A stretch of 64,000 nt of DNA from Pezicula radicicola. Lineage: Eukaryota; Ascomycota; Leotiomycetes; Helotiales; Dermateaceae. This document shows positions 48,989 through 61,093 of this stretch, in pieces (position 1 is the stretch's first letter; the number at the start of each line of letters is the position of its first letter). The position numbers were made by a program, and so were the translations under genes. The stretch is from assembly GCA_003008705.1 (NCBI GenBank), contig PDUO01000043.1, positions 347,489-411,488 of the forward strand, written 5' to 3'. The notes beneath the pieces are model-generated. The model did no database searches. It worked only from the letters and a program-made list of their open reading frames with translations, and was not told the origin of the DNA.

Positions 48989-51461
48989 CTAATCAACGAC
49001 TCTCCAGCTCTCGAACCACTTCATATAGGCATATTGCTGGTTATTGCCAACCATACCCCAAGAAATCGGTATAAAGAAAATATACAGTCCAACCGTGGTG
49101 GCATACAAGACTCCGTAAATTGCAGACTGCAGAACTTTATTCTGCCCCCTCGAGATCCAATCCACAACAAAGCCGAAAGCTAGAATGGCGAAGTACAATG
49201 CGGGATAGTAATGATGGACGTAAGTAACACGAGCCATTGCCACAAAGGGAATGTAGTGTAGGAACCAGCCAATAACAGGGTAGATTCCGGAGTAGTGGAT
49301 CTGATCAATGTCGCTTTGCTTGAGTTCATCATAGCCACGTTGCCATCGGACCAAGTACCATACCACGAGGAGACCAACGGCACCGAGGGCAACAGTCGAA
49401 CCCCAGTATACCAGAGGGTTACCGAGGAGAAAGTACTTGACAGTATTATCGTCCCAACCACACATACGCAGGCCAACATTCAAAATTGGCCATTGCCAGA
49501 ATTGTGAGGCGAGATCATCCTGCTTGTCAGGATCGGGAACCAACGCGTTATTAGATGTCATCATAGCAACATTGAGATGGATAAAGTCCTGGAGGAAGGG
49601 AGACTTGTATGCTCCCGCATCAGCAGCAGGTACTGCGTATTGTCAGCGTTGTTTCAGGTTATGCAGTGTTTCAAAGCACCTACGCTTATCGTTCCAATGC
49701 GCTTCCACGTTCCAGTGAGTGTAGACATCCTTGGGGTTGTTCTCTTTGATGCAAGTAACCTCGATCTGTTTGAAACCCCATTGAGGTAAGTTAACATTCC
49801 CTGCACGCAAATAACAACCCAGAGTGGTATGCCTAAGTCTGAATGCAGTGGTCAGAGTTCTGATTCTACTACGATCACTTGAAGCAACGTCCTTGACCAC
49901 TTCCATAGTCCAGTGGTCCTTATCATCACCAACAGTAGTATTTCCGTAACATGAAACTTCTTTGTCTGCCTTAGTAATAGGAGCAGGTACGTCATGTGAA
50001 TGTAGATTGCGGCCAGTTTGAGAATGTATCAAACGAAGGACATCACCATCCCCGACGAATGTGTTTGGGGCTTCTGGGTTGAACTCAGGCATGCTGCGGT
50101 TTGGGTAAAACCACCATTCATTATTGGCATCTTTATGATGGTAGCAAGTGATTTGTTGTTGAGTGGAACCTTCGGGATATGTTTGAATGTGTGAATGGAG
50201 AAGACCACCACCATAACCCATGTTCTTGATAGTAGCGCGGGAGCCGTAGGCAATTTCCAAAGGACTGTCTTTCCCCACTTCGGTTCCTTTCAGATTAGCT
50301 TGGAACAAAGAGCTCATCTGGGCATCACCAGGGCCACTGTTTTCCAAGATAATGAAGTGCATAGCGAAAGAGAGCATGTAGATCAGCAATGGCAGGATAA
50401 TGAGACCGATGACTCGTGCACCAAGGTGCGCTGCGAGGTCTAGCTATCCATATTGTTAGTGGATGAGACTTGTTAAACCAGAGCAATGATTTACCTTTGG
50501 CATCTTGACATCCCCAAATTTGTTCCACAGATCCTCGACTGTATACAGTCCCACAAGAGCCGTGGCGAACAACCCGACCCATTTAACACTAATAACACAA
50601 CCGATGCTTAAGCCTGTCAAAAATAGCCACGTAAACCATTCCAAGCTAAAGCTCTCTTTCTGGAGTCTATGAAATCTGGCCCAGCACAGTACAGTGGTGA
50701 AGGTGAAGCATAGGAGCATAGAATCCAACAAGATAAAGCGGCTGATTGTGGTATAGGAGTTCTCGCAAAGGACCATGAGTGTGACAAACCATACTGCTGG
50801 ACGCTTGAAATTCAACTCTCGGGCAGTGAAATAGGCCAGAGGTATACAGACAGCTCCGAAAAAGGCATTGAACGCCCGCATGAAAGTATAGTTGAGCTCC
50901 TCTGGGTACTTCTCGCCAGATTTGAATTCAAAAGATCCATTGTAGCCTGCGAGGTATCCGGACAATCCAACCAACATCTTTCCAAGTGGAGGGTGCACAT
51001 CGAAGTAGAACTCGCGCTTGAGGTAATGAGAACCGAACTTTCCAAAACTAGAATGGCAGATATCAGTAAAGCCCCTTAAAATCGTAAGTGAGAATCCGGC
51101 CAGGTCTTACTGAGCTTCATCCCAGGTTACGATGGGTGAAAGACCGATCTTGTAAAGCCGTGTAAAGAATGCCAGGCAAGTAAAGATGAGAGGAGCAATA
51201 ATGAATTCCCACTCGTCAAGAAACTCTACAAGTGACTGCTCTTTCTACAAGATATCGTCAGCCGGGTCCCTTATAACTTGCAAGGCTCAGGGAGAAGTAT
51301 GGAGAAGTATAGCTCGCCTTCTTGGTTTGTGTCTTCTTCTCATCAATCTCTTCCCTCTTCACAGGAACGGCATTTTGCGTAGTGGATGGCACATTTCTTC
51401 GCCGGGTAGCCGGCGCATCATATTCTGCGCCTGAAGCAGCAGAAATATTTCCTGACGCCAT
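48989..51461 (-). CDS. PMT2: Protein O-mannosyltransferase, Pmt2 subfamily
   Basis: ER membrane enzyme that transfers mannose from dolichyl-phosphate-mannose to Ser/Thr of secreted and wall proteins. Exons 51461-51318, 51244-51111, 51047-50495, 50443-49684 and 49632-48989 give 744 residues. The catalytic first luminal loop shows [20 protein letters not shown] and [25 protein letters not shown], with the conserved Asp-Glu pair. A central MIR region spans about residues 340-515 ([39 protein letters not shown]). Multiple membrane segments lie on both sides and the C-terminal one carries [22 protein letters not shown] and the SGEKYPEE stretch point to Pmt2. Intron one (51317-51245) appears to use a GC donor with branch site CTGAC. 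Confidence 0.95.
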
Positions 51462-52403
51462 CTTGACACGCGGTCGACTTTCTACGCTTCGGGAGGAACA
51501 CCAGACGTAGTACAAGAACTAGAGTCCTTTCGGAGAGGAGAGAATAAACGTGCAAGACAGCCCACGGTCTACTGTCCTACAATCTGTGGTTTGTAGTTGG
51601 TGGTTCGAGGTGTGTTGAAATAAGTGCCAAAAGAGCTTTCAGGAGCTGGAGACAATAGCTAGCTCGGGATCAGGTCCAATGTAGTTGAAAAGAAATTAAT
51701 TGGCGGGATAGGACATCTCCACAGAGGGAAGATGAAAAGGCAGTGGCCAAGGCAAGATGCGGATGGGAAGGAAAGGATGAGAATCTCGGAGCTCTTTTTC
51801 GCAAGAAGGTAAGAAGGTAAGAAAGTAATAACACGGTTATCCAGTTCGTTGGGTCGTGATATGCATTCCCCCAGGGAATTATACATTCCCCCCTGCCAGA
51901 TTTACACCAAAAATCGCATAAGACACCAACCTTAACAGAGATTCTTAGAATCCACCGTCCGTCCCCTCAATCGTTGTTCTTTTTAATCTCTTCATATACC
52001 TTGGACCTAACTGCTAACCCTAACTGTGACCACCTAGCCTTCAAATCCTAACCTGCGCTGTTGAAAAGGTACTATTTTATATGTGTTTTGAGGGGATGTT
52101 TAGTCCTAAGGGGGGGAGTCTGTATCATGAGCCCTTCGTTTAGCACTACCTGCGTAATCCCTCCTTACCTTCTCCACTTTGTCTAGCCAGCTACACATAA
52201 ACATATACAACTCCTTGGGAAAAGGGCGACTTTTTAAAGTTCTGGAAATGGAATGATAGTTTTATAGGTACATGTTTGCTCACTTGCTTGACCCCTTTTC
52301 ATCGCCCTTACAGTGTCATTCACCAGGTACGGGAAGTACGTCAGGATCATCCAAATGATCAACCCAGCGAGAGCAGTTCTATTTTAAGACATACCATACA
52401 TTG
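51462..52403. other. Upstream region of PMT2
   Basis: PMT2 promoter and leader. No gene seen. Confidence 0.6.
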
Positions 52404-52798
52404 GGTGGACATAAGTCTGTCCGGTAGCCGAATTTACACTAAAATGCTATTAGTACATCTATTTATCTTACAAAAACTTAGGGTATAGGTATATCTTAAA
52501 ATTCTATTACTAATTAATTATACTAATTAAAGTAGACTTCTTTATATTATATTAAAATAATACTTTAAATCTAGCCAGGGAAACTAAGAAGAGTATAAGC
52601 CCCTCTTAGTTTAAACCTATAGATACTAATAACGACATGTCCAAAGTATAATATTATATTATATAAATATAGATAACTATCGAAATAATATTTCTAGTAT
52701 AAAGGTATATTTTTAACTATTTCCTTTATTATAAACTTTGAAAGTGTTATACATAAACTTTAGTGTAAATTCGGCTACTAGACAGACTTATGTCCACC
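52404..52798. mobile_element. 395-bp MITE with 40-bp imperfect inverted repeats, RIP-worn
   Basis: Left end 52404-52443 and right end 52759-52798 are inverted repeats that begin GGTGGACATAAGTCTGTC and continue GTAGCCGAATTTACAC, with two differences in the middle. TA follows the right end (52799-52800); TG precedes the left. The interior (about 52490-52740) is strongly A/T-rich, as if RIP-eroded, and non-coding. Tc1/mariner-type by its GGTGG end and TA target. Confidence 0.8.
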
Positions 52799-52974
52799 TA
52801 CTTGTAAGGCTGCACAGATACCTCCAGGCATGGTATTCCCTACACCCCTCCCCCTCCATGCAATACAGAACTCTACCGGGATTTTGTCATAGCAGTGTGG
52901 CACACAGCCAAATAAGACCCAGAGAAAAGGAACGCTTTTTAAATTCACACATTCTAGTAGCACAACAAATACTC

Positions 52975-54916
52975 TTAATCCTCTTCCTGGTCATCCAATG
53001 GCTTGTACTTGCCACTCTTGACGCTTCCGCTATCTCCTTTGCTCCTATTAACCATACGTGAGATCCAACCACCAACACCCTCTCCATCTTCTTCATCCTC
53101 TGTGTATTGGGGCTTGCCATTCTTGATAGATACATTGGGCGGGTCAATATCTAGCCCAGGAATGGCGCTTGAAGGCCCGATGCCATTCCCAAATGCTGGT
53201 GTCCCATAAGCGGGAGTCCCCTGAAATCCTCGGCGTAAATCCATAGATGGCACGGGCGACCCAGCGCCCATCAATGATCCCGTCTCAGCTCTAGTTGCAG
53301 GTGTGGGCATGGCGGTGGTAGCGTCACCAAAAAGTAAATCCATATCCTCCAGTCGTACACCACAGGTTTCTGGGTATATGAAATAAACTGAAGAAGTTAG
53401 TATGGAGCGTGAAAGATATTGTCACGATAGTCATTCTTACCAACAACAAAACTCGTTGCACAGAAAAAGGCATGCATGAGGTAAAGACGCCACGTGATCC
53501 ATTCCTGCAAAACTGGGGTCATCTCTCCCACAAGCCAGTTGAAGGCCCAGTTCGTGGCGGTTGACAGGCTGGCACCTTTGGATCGAATACTAAGAGGTAA
53601 GATCTCCGGAGGGTAGAGCCATGGAATTGGGCCCCAACTATACCCAAAGGCTGCGTTGTAAATCATGACGAACACAACAACAAGTGTCGGCGTGGCGTGG
53701 ATATCCAGGTAGAGAAAATAAGAAATGGCAGATAAGGCCAGGACCATTGCTACCGCGCCACTAAGAAGGATTTTGCGTCTTCCCCAGCGATCGACGAGAT
53801 ACCACGGCGGTACTGACGACATCAGGTATGTGATGGCATTAATTCCAGTCATCAGGATAGCCTTTCGGCCAACCCATCCCGCGGATTCAAAAACAAGTGG
53901 TGCATAGTACGAGATAACGTTGATACCGTTCAACTGAGCGAAGGCTTGTGCCGACATAGCGATGAAAACTCGAGTGCGGTACTTACGGAACATCTCTCTG
54001 TAGCTTCTTTCGCCTTCTTGGCGCGTCAACAAGACATCCATCTTGATCTCGCGATACTCCTCCCTCGCCTTTGCGTTGTGAATATCACCACCTCCGTAGA
54101 GATTAGCAATTACTACAATGCCTTCTTCATCATGGTCATTGTCTAATAGCCATCTGCTCGGCGTCAGTATCAATGCAAACTTATGCTTAGGAGGCTGGTA
54201 GGTACCTCGGTGACTCGACAATAATCAAGCTGCCTATGCCCAGCAAACCCCCCATGACACATTGCATGACTAAAGGCACGCGCCAGGAGTAATCACTCTC
54301 GATGTAACTGCAGAAGTAATCTACCCACACCGAAGTTGCGTAGCCAGTAATGTTCCCGGTGAATTCGATGCAGGCCAGTTTGCCGCGATTGTGTGGCGGA
54401 GAGATTTCGGACTGGTATACAGGTACAATTGTTGACAGCATACCAACACCTACACCTGCAATGACACGACCGAGTAGCATCATGGGCATTCCATTGGCAA
54501 ACGATTGAAGCGCTCCGCCAATAAAGAAAATACATGACCCGTAAAATATCGTCTTTCGTCGACCGATTAAATCTCCAACTCTACCAACTACGAGAGACGA
54601 ACAGAACGCCCCTACTTCCAGAATAGCCACCATGGTACCAACTTCGGCTCGCGTAGGCTGATTAAAATAATCTTTGAAATAGGGACCACTGTTCAACCGT
54701 TAGTGTAATACAGCCCGCTACCAGGTTAGAAACACATACGTGATAATGCCCGACATAACTCCCTGATCATAGCCGAAGAGGAAAACCCCTAGCGAGACAA
54801 ATATACTGGTAAAGTATCTGCACCATTGTCAGTGTCGGCTGGGGGTTTCCTTTGGGGTCTTCTTACACTAGGGGCTTGCCCGTCAGGCCATGCATCTGTC
54901 TTTCACCTCCCGACAT
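52975..54916 (-). CDS. MFS sugar transporter with unresolved 5' end
   Basis: Twelve-helix hexose/monosaccharide transporter. Exons from the nearest ATG: 54916-54867, 54817-54740, 54688-54206, 54153-53441 and 53387-52975, in phase, 578 residues. Signatures: FLFGYDQGVMSGII, GRVGDLIGRRK, QLNGINVISYYAP, VDRWGRRK and PETCGVRLED. A hydrophilic C-terminal tail of about 130 residues follows (FGDATTAMPTPATRAE). Upstream, the same frame stays open for about 240 more codons and looks protein-like (ANIPLRTLSTADGSRPSSYT; RLGPEEK) but has no ATG. A spliced start at 55847 (intron 55816-55666) would join it in phase, giving 838 residues. Which form is real is open. Substrate not predictable. Confidence 0.88.
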
Positions 54917-57006
54917 GATGGCGGCGATAAGGTATTCCGCTTTTGATATTGGCCGCGGTCTCGGACTGGGGATCTCGATGTCCTCTTTAACAATTCCAGA
55001 TTGAAATTCTTTGCGTGGTGGGTTCTCGATGTCGTCTTGGTAGTGAACCTTCTTGTGCCTGGTGTTCCTTCTTGTGCTACCGCTACTGCCACCGCCAAAG
55101 ACCTCTTCCTGCAGGCGGACGTGCAATGGATCCTCGGCGTCTAACTGCTCTGCGAGATCACCAGTGTCACTCCAGGAGAACTCGGAGGTGGAGGTGGAGG
55201 ATCGGGAGAGAGAAGAGCGACGGCTCTGCTTCTCTTCGGGGCCAAGACGAGCAACAGTATAGGAGCTCGGCCGGCTTCCGTCTGCAGTAGATAAGGTTCG
55301 TAATGGGATGTTAGCAGGCCGGCGAGATGGCTTTGGAGAAGGAATGATGAAGGTCGTAGAGCTGTTTGGCAGCAGCTCTTCTCCGCAAGTCTTTCTTTCG
55401 GTGAGGTCAAGTGAGGCAGATGACTTAGCCTGGCTCGTGGCAAGTGGCTCGTGGCTCGTGGTGACCTTGGAAAATTGGTCTCTATCGGTATCGAATCCTT
55501 GGATGAAAAGAGTGGGGTTAGATGCACAAGGCAAAGGCAAAAAGTTATGATAGTACGACGATTGTGACTTTAAGAGACCAATAGCCGGCGAGAAGAGACG
55601 AGAGAGATGGTCATTGAGAGAATGATTGAATAGCCGCAATAATGCGTTGTATGGGGAAGTCCACCCTGGGGAAATTTAAGGCACCCACGATTAGGGAGCC
55701 GCACACCGCACAGTGTACGACAAAGGTTTGATACTTGGTGTATGTAGAGCAAGCAGCACCGCGCCGCACGAAAGCAAGGACGGTACGGAAGTACCAAGTA
55801 GTATTCTGCGCTTACAGTGTGTGAAATGTTGAGTGAGCTTCCGCATTCTGTAAAGATAGGTAGGTACATAGGGTAGACCGAGGAAACCCTTAAAATCGGG
55901 CCAATCAACCAACTCTTCTTTCCTCTCGTTTAGTGATAATGGCGATAATAGCTGTTCTGCATATGGAGGTTATTTTCCCGTAGCCAAGATAGAGTACGCA
56001 ACAGTGACGAGCTTAGAGCAGTACTCTTCACACAGAGGTGATTGGGTATTAACCACATTGAAAGAACAGCACTACAGTATTCATACGCAGGCTCCTTTGG
56101 CAGACTTATAGGTTAGGGTTACCCTAAATGGCACGACAAGACATCGCGAAGATATTTTTAACACTACTAATAACAGTTGTAATAATTTCGCATGCTTGAA
56201 AGAACAAAGCATTTTCATACAAGCGTCATTGGATCCAGTTCCCCCACGATGGAGTCGATCAATCTAGTCTTCTTTTAAAGATACTCAGCCACATCGTACC
56301 TTCACAGGAGTGGCCTATGGCAGCCCATCTGTGCTCCGACATGAAAATGCAAGATTGGCCACGGCAGAGATATCGATAGCTGCAATTGAGAAGTCCTCCC
56401 TTCGTTGGCCTAAAGATAGAAGTAACTGCCGGTACGGAGTAGGTGCCTGCTGTACTGTACGAAGGTCCATCATACGCAAGGGGATATATAGTTGTATATA
56501 CAACACAGTCTTGGTTTGAATCAGGAGAGTGTCCCAAGGGGTGGTCAATACCGTAATAATAATAACGGATATGCTAAACGGAGGAGCGCAGGAATAAATA
56601 CTACTAAGATGAGTAGCTATCTGCTACATCATGCGCCAGGAACATGCAGAAACCAAGGCAACTATCGAATCCCTGCCATAGCATCATCTTAAATCAACCA
56701 GCCGTCAATAATCTCCCTTTGGCCCAGCCCACACAAGGGTGAAGACAACTCAAGTACATACCCAAAAATTCTCCCACCCATACACCTCACATCTTCGATA
56801 CCCATCCACATACCTTATACACAATATTAATTCTTGGAAAGGCTCACTGAGTTGTTACCAGCACGTGTTTGTCGCAAAATTCCAACTAAGATCAGCCTAG
56901 CCATCGCAAGCGCCAACTGTACGCTTTCTCCGTAGCCCGTTTATGACCACCTCCCATCTCAATTGCGACAAAGGAATCGCCTTCTCCCACCACTGCGATC
57001 GACAAA
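54917..57006. other. Upstream of sugar transporter to CHS7
   Basis: The part 54917-55665 is an ATG-less open extension of the transporter frame and may be coding. The rest (55850-57006) shows no gene; it has a TAGGTAGGTAC word at 55858-55868 and TGTACTGTAC at 56451-56460. Confidence 0.5.
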
Positions 57007-58241
57007 ATGGGGAGCACTCAGTTTGGAAATTTCCATGTAGGACTTCCTCCATCCTTTTACTTCCGATGCGATTGAGCCTTGACCATCAATTTGTTTGCTC
57101 ATTCAAGTCTGTCTGTTACTGACATAATTCAATAGAACTTCTGTCGAGATTCCACCTTACCAGTCTGCAATGTTAGTTTCCCCTAAGAAATCAGTGCTTC
57201 TCCGATGCGCGCCGCAAAAATCTCTGCCAATACTCCGTACTAATGGTCACCAATACAGCTTCTAAACAGTGGCCACACTACATTCGGATGGGGGTCATGC
57301 GATCTGACTGGCATACAACTGAGCGGTGGGAGGCATTTAGGAAACTTGGGTCCGTCTACTCTGAGCATATGGCGGGAGCTTTATCAGACTGACGATGACA
57401 GGTTCCATCCTTTTTGCTGCAATAGCCATTGCGGTCAGCGCATTCTTGCTATGGAGATCAGAACGAAAACAGGCGGCAGTTGGACGAAGGTAAATTGGCG
57501 AACGCTGGTACATGGCAGACCAAGGAAATGACTGATATTTTGCGCTCAGGGAAATGCAACTGTTTCTCGTCGGCTATATTTTAATTGAAATCTGCGAGAT
57601 ATTCACGGTTGGAGAATTCCCCCTCAATGCCAAAGTGCGCGTCGTGAGTTTCCTGCGTACCTTATACTATACCAATGGTATACTAATTTACATAGGCTTT
57701 CACCGGTATACACCTGGGGATGATAGTCGCAACGGTCTGGATTCTCATGCTCAATGCCGTTGTGGGCTACCAGATTGTCGACGACGGAACTCCATTATCG
57801 CTTGGTCTGATCCTCGCCTCGGCGACTGCTTTGTTCGTCGGCACTGGCTATATCGCACTCGATACAGGATACAGTTGGACTGGTCATTTCGACTCGAGCT
57901 ATTCAGGTCAAAACCGAAATATAGGTCTCTACGTGCTGTACCAGCTTGCGCCCTTAGTATTCCTGTTCGCATTTTTTGTGCTCGAGACTTTGTTGGTGAT
58001 CAGAGTGCTTGGAGAGCGGAAACCAATGATCTACCTAGGGCTAGCTGCAATTCTATTTGCCATCGGTCAGATATTTAATTACGTTATCAGCATACATATA
58101 TGCCATGGAACAAACGGCAAGATTGACGGCGCACTATTCGAAACCTTATTCACACTCTTGTCCGTAGTAATGGTCTGGGTGTTCTGGTCAAGCATCACTG
58201 AAGATGACTGGCCCATGCCCGTCACAGGCCAGTACTCATGA
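57007..58241 (+). CDS. CHS7: Chitin synthase export chaperone Chs7
   Basis: ER membrane chaperone needed for export of class IV (Chs3-type) chitin synthase. Six exons (57007-57036, 57136-57171, 57259-57349, 57402-57489, 57550-57643, 57696-58241) keep phase and give 294 residues. The N-terminus MGSTQFGNFHNFCRDSTLPVCN is characteristic. About seven membrane segments follow, with FLVGYILIEICEIFTVGEFP, TGIHLGMIVATVWILMLNAVVGYQ and ALDTGYSWTG as conserved blocks, and a short cytosolic end (EDDWPMPVTGQYS). The first two exons are only 10 and 12 codons, so automated calls could miss them. Together with PMT2 it gives this region a cell-wall flavour. Confidence 0.93.
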
Positions 58242-58930
58242 CACAAAGCCGACAGATAAAAAGCATACGAAGGGGAGGAAATGGAGTTTGGCCACATTTT
58301 TATGGGTGTTATAATCAACATCAACGACGTCCTCAACAGGCGATATTTATTAAAGGTGGTGAAATGATGCATTCATTCTGCTATCACATACCGCTATTAC
58401 GGAAGAACGGGAGGTTTATCCGAAATGCCTAATGGCGCATTTCGAGAGTTATAATGAGTGGAAGATTATTGGGGTTGAGGCGCCGGTGATGGCTTCATCT
58501 TGGATGACGCACATCTGTAGATGGCCTTGTATGTATTTTGCCTTAGTAGTATACCCAGTGGAGCGCATAATGGAAAGGAATTCAATGTTACAGCTGCAGT
58601 TTAGTGGTGGTCTCCGAGTCTCACCAATCTTGCCATGAATGATAGATGACTGGGTGGACTCAAAGATGGGCTTTACTAGGGTGAATATTAGCATATTGCA
58701 TTCCTAATTCTTCCTTTCTTCCTCTGTATGCAAATAAGCAAAAAATACTGTCGTGACGGTGCACCTCTCTCCGCAAGGCAAGCCCATCGCCTTTTGCTCC
58801 AGACGATACTTTATTCCAGCGAATCAAAGGGCGCTCTTGCTCTCGGCACATCCTCAATCCTCAGCCTTGGATAGATCCAAGGCCTCCGTCACAGAGACTA
58901 CTGCAGTGCGTTGACACATACAGAATCACT
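58242..58930. other. Spacer CHS7 to SSL1
   Basis: 689 bp between tandem + strand genes. No coding evidence. Confidence 0.6.
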
Positions 58931-60473
58931 ATGGCAGATTCAGACGGTGAATATGTTGAGGATGACCTCTCTGATGACGAGATGGGCGCCCATCAGACCG
59001 CAGCCAACGGTGGACACGGCACGCGCTCAACGGGCCCTATTGGAGGCCCGGCAGGCTCGACTACTCGTGGAGGAGACACGAACGGCGGCAATACTCGACG
59101 GCGAGCGGCATGGGAGGATATTCAGAGGAGCTGGGATACTGTCATCGAAGGTGCAGATGGAAGTATAAACTCAACAGTTGAAGGTCTGAGAGAAGCTGGG
59201 AAAAGAAAAAGGTAAGGTGAAGTGCCGCTAAGAGGACTTTACTCTTGTCTCCATACTGACATCTATCCTTTACAGATTACTGCGAGATACTACACCGCTC
59301 CAGAGAGGTATTATCCGCCATCTTATGCTCATCCTGGACCTGTCTTTTGCCATGGTGGAGAAAGACTTGAGGCCTACGAGATACTTACTTACCATACGTT
59401 GTGCTTCCGAATTCGTCACAGAGTATTTCGAACAAAATCCAATCTCCCAGCTGGGTATCATTGGAATGCGAGATGGGATCGCTATACGGGTCAGTGACAT
59501 GAGTGGCAATCCTACAGAGCACATAGAGCGGTTACGAAGTCTACAAAAAGAGGAAGCCCAAGGAAATCCGAGCTTGCAGAATGCGCTCGAAATGAGCCGC
59601 GCAGCATTATTCCATGCACCCTCCCACGGTACCCGTGAGATTCTCGTAATTTACGGTGCACTTCTTACCAGTGATCCAGGGGATATCCACGAGACCATTG
59701 CATCGTTGATTACAGATCGTATACGCGTCTCTATTGTTGGGCTCGCTGCGCAGGTTGCTATCTGTGCTGAGATATGCTCAAAAACGAATGCAGGGGATGA
59801 TGGAAACTACAACGTTGCACTTAATGAGCAGCATTTCCGTGAGCTTGTCATGGCTGCTACTACGCCACCTGTCACACGCACCAAGAAGCAATCTCAGTCA
59901 AGCCTTCTCATGATGGGCTTCCCATCAAGGATGTCTGGAGCTGGAAAGACGATGAGCTTCTGTGCTTGCCATAACAAGCTAAGTAGAGGTGGCTATCTAT
60001 GCTCAAGGTGCGAAAGCAAAGTGTGCAGTCTACCCGCAGAATGCCCTGCTTGCGGCTTGACCCTCATCCTTTCCACACATTTGGCTCGTTCCTATCATCA
60101 TCTCTTCCCGTTGAGAAATTGGGTTGAAGTGCCGTGGTCTGTGGCCACAAAGTCGAAATCATGTTATTCGTGCTTAGCCCCTTTCCCTGAGATACCATCC
60201 AACACCAGGCTCCATGCTGGCCAGGAGACCAGAGTGACAGATAAACCCAGAGTAAATGGAGAGATCAAGGGGATGAGCGAGAGCGGTCGGTACGCATGCG
60301 AGGTTTGCACCAACCACTTCTGCATTGACTGTGATGTCTTTGCTCATGAAGTGGTTCATAATTGTCCAGGCTGCCAGAGCGATACTAGAGGGAATACAGA
60401 AGAGAGAGTTGCAGCGATGGAGAATAATGCAGAGGCGATAGGAGCCTCCCATGGCGATTCAATGGTGGAGTAG
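58931..60473 (+). CDS. SSL1: TFIIH core subunit Ssl1/p44
   Basis: Core subunit of TFIIH, acting in transcription initiation and nucleotide excision repair; it stimulates the Rad3/XPD helicase. Exons 58931-59211 and 59276-60473 give 492 residues. An acidic N-terminus (MADSDGEYVEDDLSDDEMG) precedes a vWA-like domain (about 105-285) opening MLILDLSFAMVEKDLRPTRY, the p44 hallmark. Cys-rich modules follow: four-Cys finger CACHNKLSRGGYLCSRC...CPACG (about 322-357), then CYSC near 390 and the RING-like YACEVCTNHFCIDCDVFAHE...CPGC (about 433-460). Length is typical for the fungal protein. Convergent with the Pol III gene. Confidence 0.97.
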
Positions 60474-61093
60474 GACACTACCAGGGTAACAGGGGCGTTT
60501 AAGGGGTCTATAAAAGGAACAAGAATTGGGACAGGTGTTGGGTTTTAAAAAGAAGAAAAAGACATGATCTTACAAAGTGATTGTTTCTAATTTGCGGCTT
60601 TAATCATGCTCGTAGTAAGGCTAGAATACTAGGCACTCAATGCATGTTATTTGCGCGGTATACACGTCTTTTACGAATCCAAAATCTTGCTGCACTTTTG
60701 TTAGGAGTATCGCTGTTAGTAGAAAAGGAAGTGCGAAAGGAGCAGTACTTTACTGTTTATGGCAGCCTCTCCATCTATCTAAATTATTGCAAAACATCAA
60801 CACAAGTAATTTTCGCAGGACCAAAAGCTCACAAACATGGCTATGTTGTGAACTCTCCAATATTCCTGCCAACATAACAGTGAGTATGCTCCATCAGAGT
60901 GTATTGTTCTCACCCCGAAATGCTGAAGCATACAAAAACGAGCAAGGCGCTCCGCTGACTGGCGTAAGTTATGGCTTGCTTATTGTGATACCTATCTCGT
61001 CCTATTCAACGCCGTCGCTATGCAATTCCAAACAGAACCACCCAAAATCTCCATTTCCCCTCATTCATCACCCAAATCAGATTTCTGGATGTC
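60474..61093. other. Convergent spacer SSL1 / Pol III subunit
   Basis: 620 bp between stop codons. No independent gene seen; + strand frames continuing into 61.3 kb are antisense to the Pol III coding sequence. Confidence 0.6.
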
